Assembly (NCBI GenBank): GCA_947044365.1
Contig: OX345650.1
Location: forward strand, 3,765,872 to 3,829,871
Direction: 5' to 3'
DNA: 64,000 nucleotides
DNA from: Petrosia ficiformis
Taxonomy: Eukaryota; Porifera; Demospongiae; Haplosclerida; Petrosiidae
Shown: positions 60,903 to 64,000 of the stretch, piece by piece
Layout of the letters: every line of letters begins with the position of its first letter
Position numbering within the stretch: position 1 is the first letter of the stretch
The notes under the pieces: generated by a model
Seen by the model: the letters and a program-made list of their open reading frames with translations, nothing else
What the model was told of the DNA's origin: nothing
Database searches by the model: none
Made by a program: the position numbers and the translations under genes

Positions 60903-62626
60903 TTAGTGAACAGTATGAAATGAATAATCACTCAAATAATTATATTCATTATCATAATCAAAAAATTCTCTATCTGTTATTATTTGTCTCTATGTGTATT
61001 CCTCAATGACAGGCTGCAGATTGATTTCAGATGATTCCTCTCTCTGACGATATTTATAACGAGATACAATCATGAATGCAATTAAAGAGAGAACAGCTAA
61101 ACAAGTTTTCAGTACAGTTAGCAAGTAATCAAAGTGATCATATGACTGTAGAAACAGGGCAGGAACCTGAAGCAGTACATAAACTGTCCAGTAAGCATAC
61201 CACAGTCCAATGAGTAGACCTTGCATACTACGTGGACCCTGAGCTAAGATGAATTCAAGAGCAGAGAGGAATACCAATATGAATGACAATCCATTAAGAA
61301 ATTGTGATACAATAATAACTGGAAGAATATAATTTGGAGGATTTTCACTTTCATTGAATGATGTGGAGAAGGCTGATATATTTTCATAGGAACTCAAGTT
61401 TACACTTTCAATGAAATTGTCGAGTGATACATCAACAGCTGTCATTAAACCTAATGACATCACAACTAGTATGAGACCTGCTCCCATCTTGTTTAGAATA
61501 CTGCACCTGTATGTGTATCGATTAAAACATGGTCTTATAATCAACATGTGTACTGGAATCAGTAGAACAGGTAAGATATATTGGATATTTACAAAATAGA
61601 GAAAGACGTAGTCTAAATTATTAGAAAAATGGGTATAAACAGCAAAAGATGTTACGGAATTTGGTAAAAGAAGGAATCCAAATAGAGATATCAGTACTAA
61701 CAAGATTCTACTAAATGTCTTAACATCTTCCACTTCTTCAGTAGTAAATGGTCCCCCATACCTGTTCTTAGCTAGATCCAGTCTGGAAGGAACTTCTCCA
61801 TAAGTGAAGGCACTACGAAACACAGGTTGACTATGATGTCTTGCATAGTTCAAAACTTTAAATACGTGTTTCACGGGATTGAAATGACCTACTGGTTCTG
61901 TAGTGAAGTGACTATGACAACCACAACAACACAAGAGTGTAATAAAAATTGAAATGAATGCAAAACCCCCCAAAATAGCAACACCATTAAATGCATATCT
62001 TTGTCTTTGTAAAGCAAAAGGAACCGCTATTCCAACAATAAGAATAAATGGATGTATAATGTTAGTAGAGTAGAATGACCAAAAGTACCAGTAACAAACA
62101 CACTTAACTTCTTATTAGAAGCAAATTGTAACTGATCTGTTCCAAACTGTATAGCATTTGATTCAAATAATCCTAATCCAAACTGATATATTACTAGACC
62201 AATACAAGCAGGAACAAACAAAGTGGAATCTGTGCATTTTGTGAAACCTTTACAATACATAAAAAAAGCTGTTGTTGCAGTAGGTACAGTAATAACTATA
62301 CCAATCAGTGCAAGAATAGTACCAGCTATCATCAGTTTATATCGAGACAAGCAAACCTCACCCATTAGACCAGCAATTGGATACAGGAGATAAACAACTA
62401 CTTGAACTACTGACACAGCAATGAATAGATTTAGAAAAGAAGGAAAAATTGATAAGAACTGAAAATACAAGTAATACCCAAAGTTATGAATTAACACACT
62501 CCATGTTAAGAGAAGTAGTATTCCTTTTGAACAGACACATCCTACACAACAAGATCTACAACACCTGATACAACAACCTCTTGACTCTCTCCTGTTCGGT
62601 ATAGATTGGTTCTGCTCACCCTCCAT
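60903..62626 (-). pseudogene. POT-17: POT pseudogene, one-base deletion plus nonsense
   Basis: The N-terminal 190 or so codons are normal (MEGEQNQSIPNRRES, Cys cluster, VLIHNFGYY, LSRYKLM, ESNAIQFGTDQLQFASN). At about 62,091 siblings read CCAGTTAACAAA and this copy CCAGTAACAAA: a one-base loss that turns VNWYFW into VTGTFG and stops soon after. The correct frame is open from there (WYFWSFYSTNIIHPF) through NRYGGPFTTEEVEDVK and PRSMQGLLIGLWYAY to a premature TAG at 60,990-60,992 in EEYT-E, 29 codons before the ancestral stop at 60,903. Loops: FMYCKGFTKC type first, YTHFSNN type second. Confidence 0.88.
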
Positions 62627-62943
62627 TATGTAAAGTACTATACTAAATTATTACTAATAGAAAACGTTATTATATATAGTGAAATGACCCACATCCTTTA
62701 ATAGTAACATCAAAAGAAAAATTACTATTTATGCAATCTGTAGGAGTACATATTTATCCCATTTCCCATTCCCAGTTTTATCATTCATGTATCAGTGTTT
62801 TTGATAAAGTCACATGACACATCATTGACCCAAAGGGCTTCTTATTGGTGCTACACATGTTATCAATCATAGTTGTATCAGTCGTGTATCAGCTAATTTA
62901 TGAATATAGGTTGAGATTTAGACTTTCTTTTTCGACACCTAAA

Positions 62944-63110
62944 CAGTGTTTCCCTCAGGAGAAATATTAAGGGTGGGGGAGTGCATCAGTGGTACATGAC
63001 GTTTGGTCAATAATGTTCAATTGGTGTTATAAAACAGTGTTTTTAAGGACAAACTTTAAAAATTAAAGAGTGGGGGAGCGCCATGGTACTATCCTTTGGG
63101 GGAAACACTG
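62944..63110. mobile_element. hAT-like MITE, copy 2
   Basis: Partner of 27,420-27,585. CAGTGTTTCCCTC at the left; CAGTGTTTCCCCC in reverse complement at the right; CCTAAA on both sides. Confidence 0.65.
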
Positions 63111-63363
63111 CCTAAATTAATTGGATTTCACTACAAAACAGTGAATAGCAAGCATTCAAAATTATTATTTAATCAAAATTATTTCCAACACAATGTTTTA
63201 GCTAGTCACAATTCAACAGAATAGTGCTAACACAAAATCAAAGCATATCTGTGATTTAATCGACCACATCAAAAGGAAATGGCATTACAAAGAGCAATGC
63301 AGCACCTCTCTTCTGCTCTTTAGCTACATGTAGAATCCTGCAGTGACTGATGTCTTCATCCAC

Positions 63364-63597
63364 AGTTACATAATATTTACTTACTTACTACATGTATGAC
63401 TATGCAAAATATAAAGAAGTAAACAGTTACATAATACTTACTTACTACATGTATGACTATACAAAACATAAAGAATTAAACAGTTACATAATACTTACTT
63501 ACTACATGTATGACTATGCAAAATATAAAGAAGTAAACAGTTACATAATACTTACTACCTACATGTATGACTATGCAAAATATAAAGAATTAAAACA
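63364..63597. repeat. 57-bp tandem repeat, four copies
   Basis: CATGTATGACTAT recurs at 63,391, 63,448, 63,505 and 63,562, exact 57-base steps. 57 is 19 codons, giving a periodic open frame that I do not regard as a gene. The partner locus at 28.3 kb has two units. Confidence 0.93.
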
Positions 63598-63598
63598 A

Positions 63599-63889
63599 GT
63601 GTTAGAGAAATATTTTATTAAAAAACGAAAGAACATGTAGGGATATCAAAACAGAAAAGTATGCAAACGAGCTCAGGATGCAATAAGTAATACTACACAA
63701 GTATATACATGTACATACAATAAATAATAAAATACAAAGGACACATGTACATGTACATAGCTATATTTATGTAAAGTTATGTGGAAGTGGTGAGTTTAAT
63801 TTTATTTCATCCTGACATTGTTTGCATACTTTTCTGTTCTGATATCCCAACATGTTCTTTCATTTGTTAATAAAGTGTTTTTCTAACAC
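63599..63889. mobile_element. Foldback MITE, copy 2
   Basis: Arms at about 63,599-63,680 and 63,808-63,889 (TGTTAGA, GAACATGTAGGGATATC, GCAAACGAGCTCAGGAT) pair with each other as in copy 1. Confidence 0.8.
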
Positions 63890-64000
63890 TGTTATAGTAC
63901 AATAACAGGTCTTATAATTATACATGAAATATATACATGTAGATAGTATAGTCCTGAATGATTGGGTACATCAATATTCTGCATTGTTCTTTATTTCACC

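Larger units (their letters stand above)
62640..64000. repeat. Segmental duplication block E (partner 27,130-28,780)
   Basis: POT 5' flank followed by the same order of elements as at 27.1-28.8 kb, minus the 430 bases found there at 27,741-28,170. The last 50 bases reproduce the left boundary of the Penelope-like element (TTCTTTATTTCACC), so a second copy of that element probably starts at the window edge. No gene. Confidence 0.85.

Noticed and set aside
1821..62626. Retroposed (processed) origin of the intronless POT genes
   Set aside because: Duplicates share kilobases of non-transcribed flanks on both sides and have no poly-A tracts at fixed 3' ends, which indicates DNA-level tandem duplication. 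The founder may have been intronless for any reason.
1..64000. CRISPR array or bacterial operon organisation
   Set aside because: Direct repeats here are contiguous or lack unique spacers of constant length, and the genes have eukaryotic introns.

Overview
This window is AT-rich, intron-containing animal DNA. My best guess is a demosponge such as Amphimedon. The basis is general: a metazoan-type UBX gene with introns down to 59 bp, a large lineage-specific transporter expansion, and many small mobile elements. The species is an inference; no rRNA, mitochondrial or other diagnostic marker is present.

The main content is a tandem, almost unidirectional (minus-strand) array of intronless genes for one family of polytopic membrane proteins. 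They are divergent members of the proton-dependent oligopeptide transporter (POT/PTR, SLC15-like) branch of the major facilitator superfamily. I count 17 loci, called POT-1 to POT-17 from left to right. Nine are intact: POT-1, 4, 5, 6, 7, 9, 12, 13 and 15. POT-8 is a shortened but open gene whose end was replaced by satellite DNA. Seven are broken or fragments: POT-2 (internal inversion), POT-3 (chimeric partial duplication plus a nonsense codon), POT-10 and POT-11 (fragments), POT-14 (internal deletion), POT-16 (one-base frameshift) and POT-17 (one-base frameshift plus a nonsense codon). The family keeps the POT second signature and the FxYY half of the TM1 motif, but has lost the proton-coupling ExxER residues. 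It carries an eight-cysteine N-terminal cluster, in several copies an acidic dileucine signal, and a variable, sequon-rich loop late in the protein.

Layout: 1-1.8 kb, no gene; 1.8-17.3 kb, left POT cluster (POT-1 to 6); 18.3-22.4 kb, 3' exons of a UBA/UBX-domain gene; 22.4-27.1 kb, a 29-bp minisatellite with a tRNA-derived SINE, then POT-7 and POT-8; 27.4-29.9 kb, MITEs and a Penelope-like GIY-YIG element whose inverted terminal repeats each hold a hammerhead ribozyme-like motif; 30.3-33.2 kb, 5' exons of the UBX gene; 33.8-37.8 kb, POT-9 and fragments; 37.8-41.2 kb, a second copy of only the UBX 3' exons; 42.3-62.6 kb, right POT cluster (POT-12 to 17); 62.6-64 kb, a repeat of the 27.1-28.8 kb region.

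The only other host gene recognised is the ten-exon UBX gene (19,694-33,203, minus strand). Its exons join in frame to 502 codons plus a stop, and an 8.4-kb intron contains POT-7, POT-8 and the Penelope-like element. At least four pairs of segmental duplications, plus a 29-bp minisatellite just 3' of most right-cluster POT genes, point to repeated unequal exchange as the engine of the expansion. The most novel items are the family-wide loss of ExxER, the mix-and-match loop cassettes, the inverted-repeat ribozyme-flanked Penelope remnant, and a 44-bp perfect hairpin insertion with an empty site elsewhere in the window.
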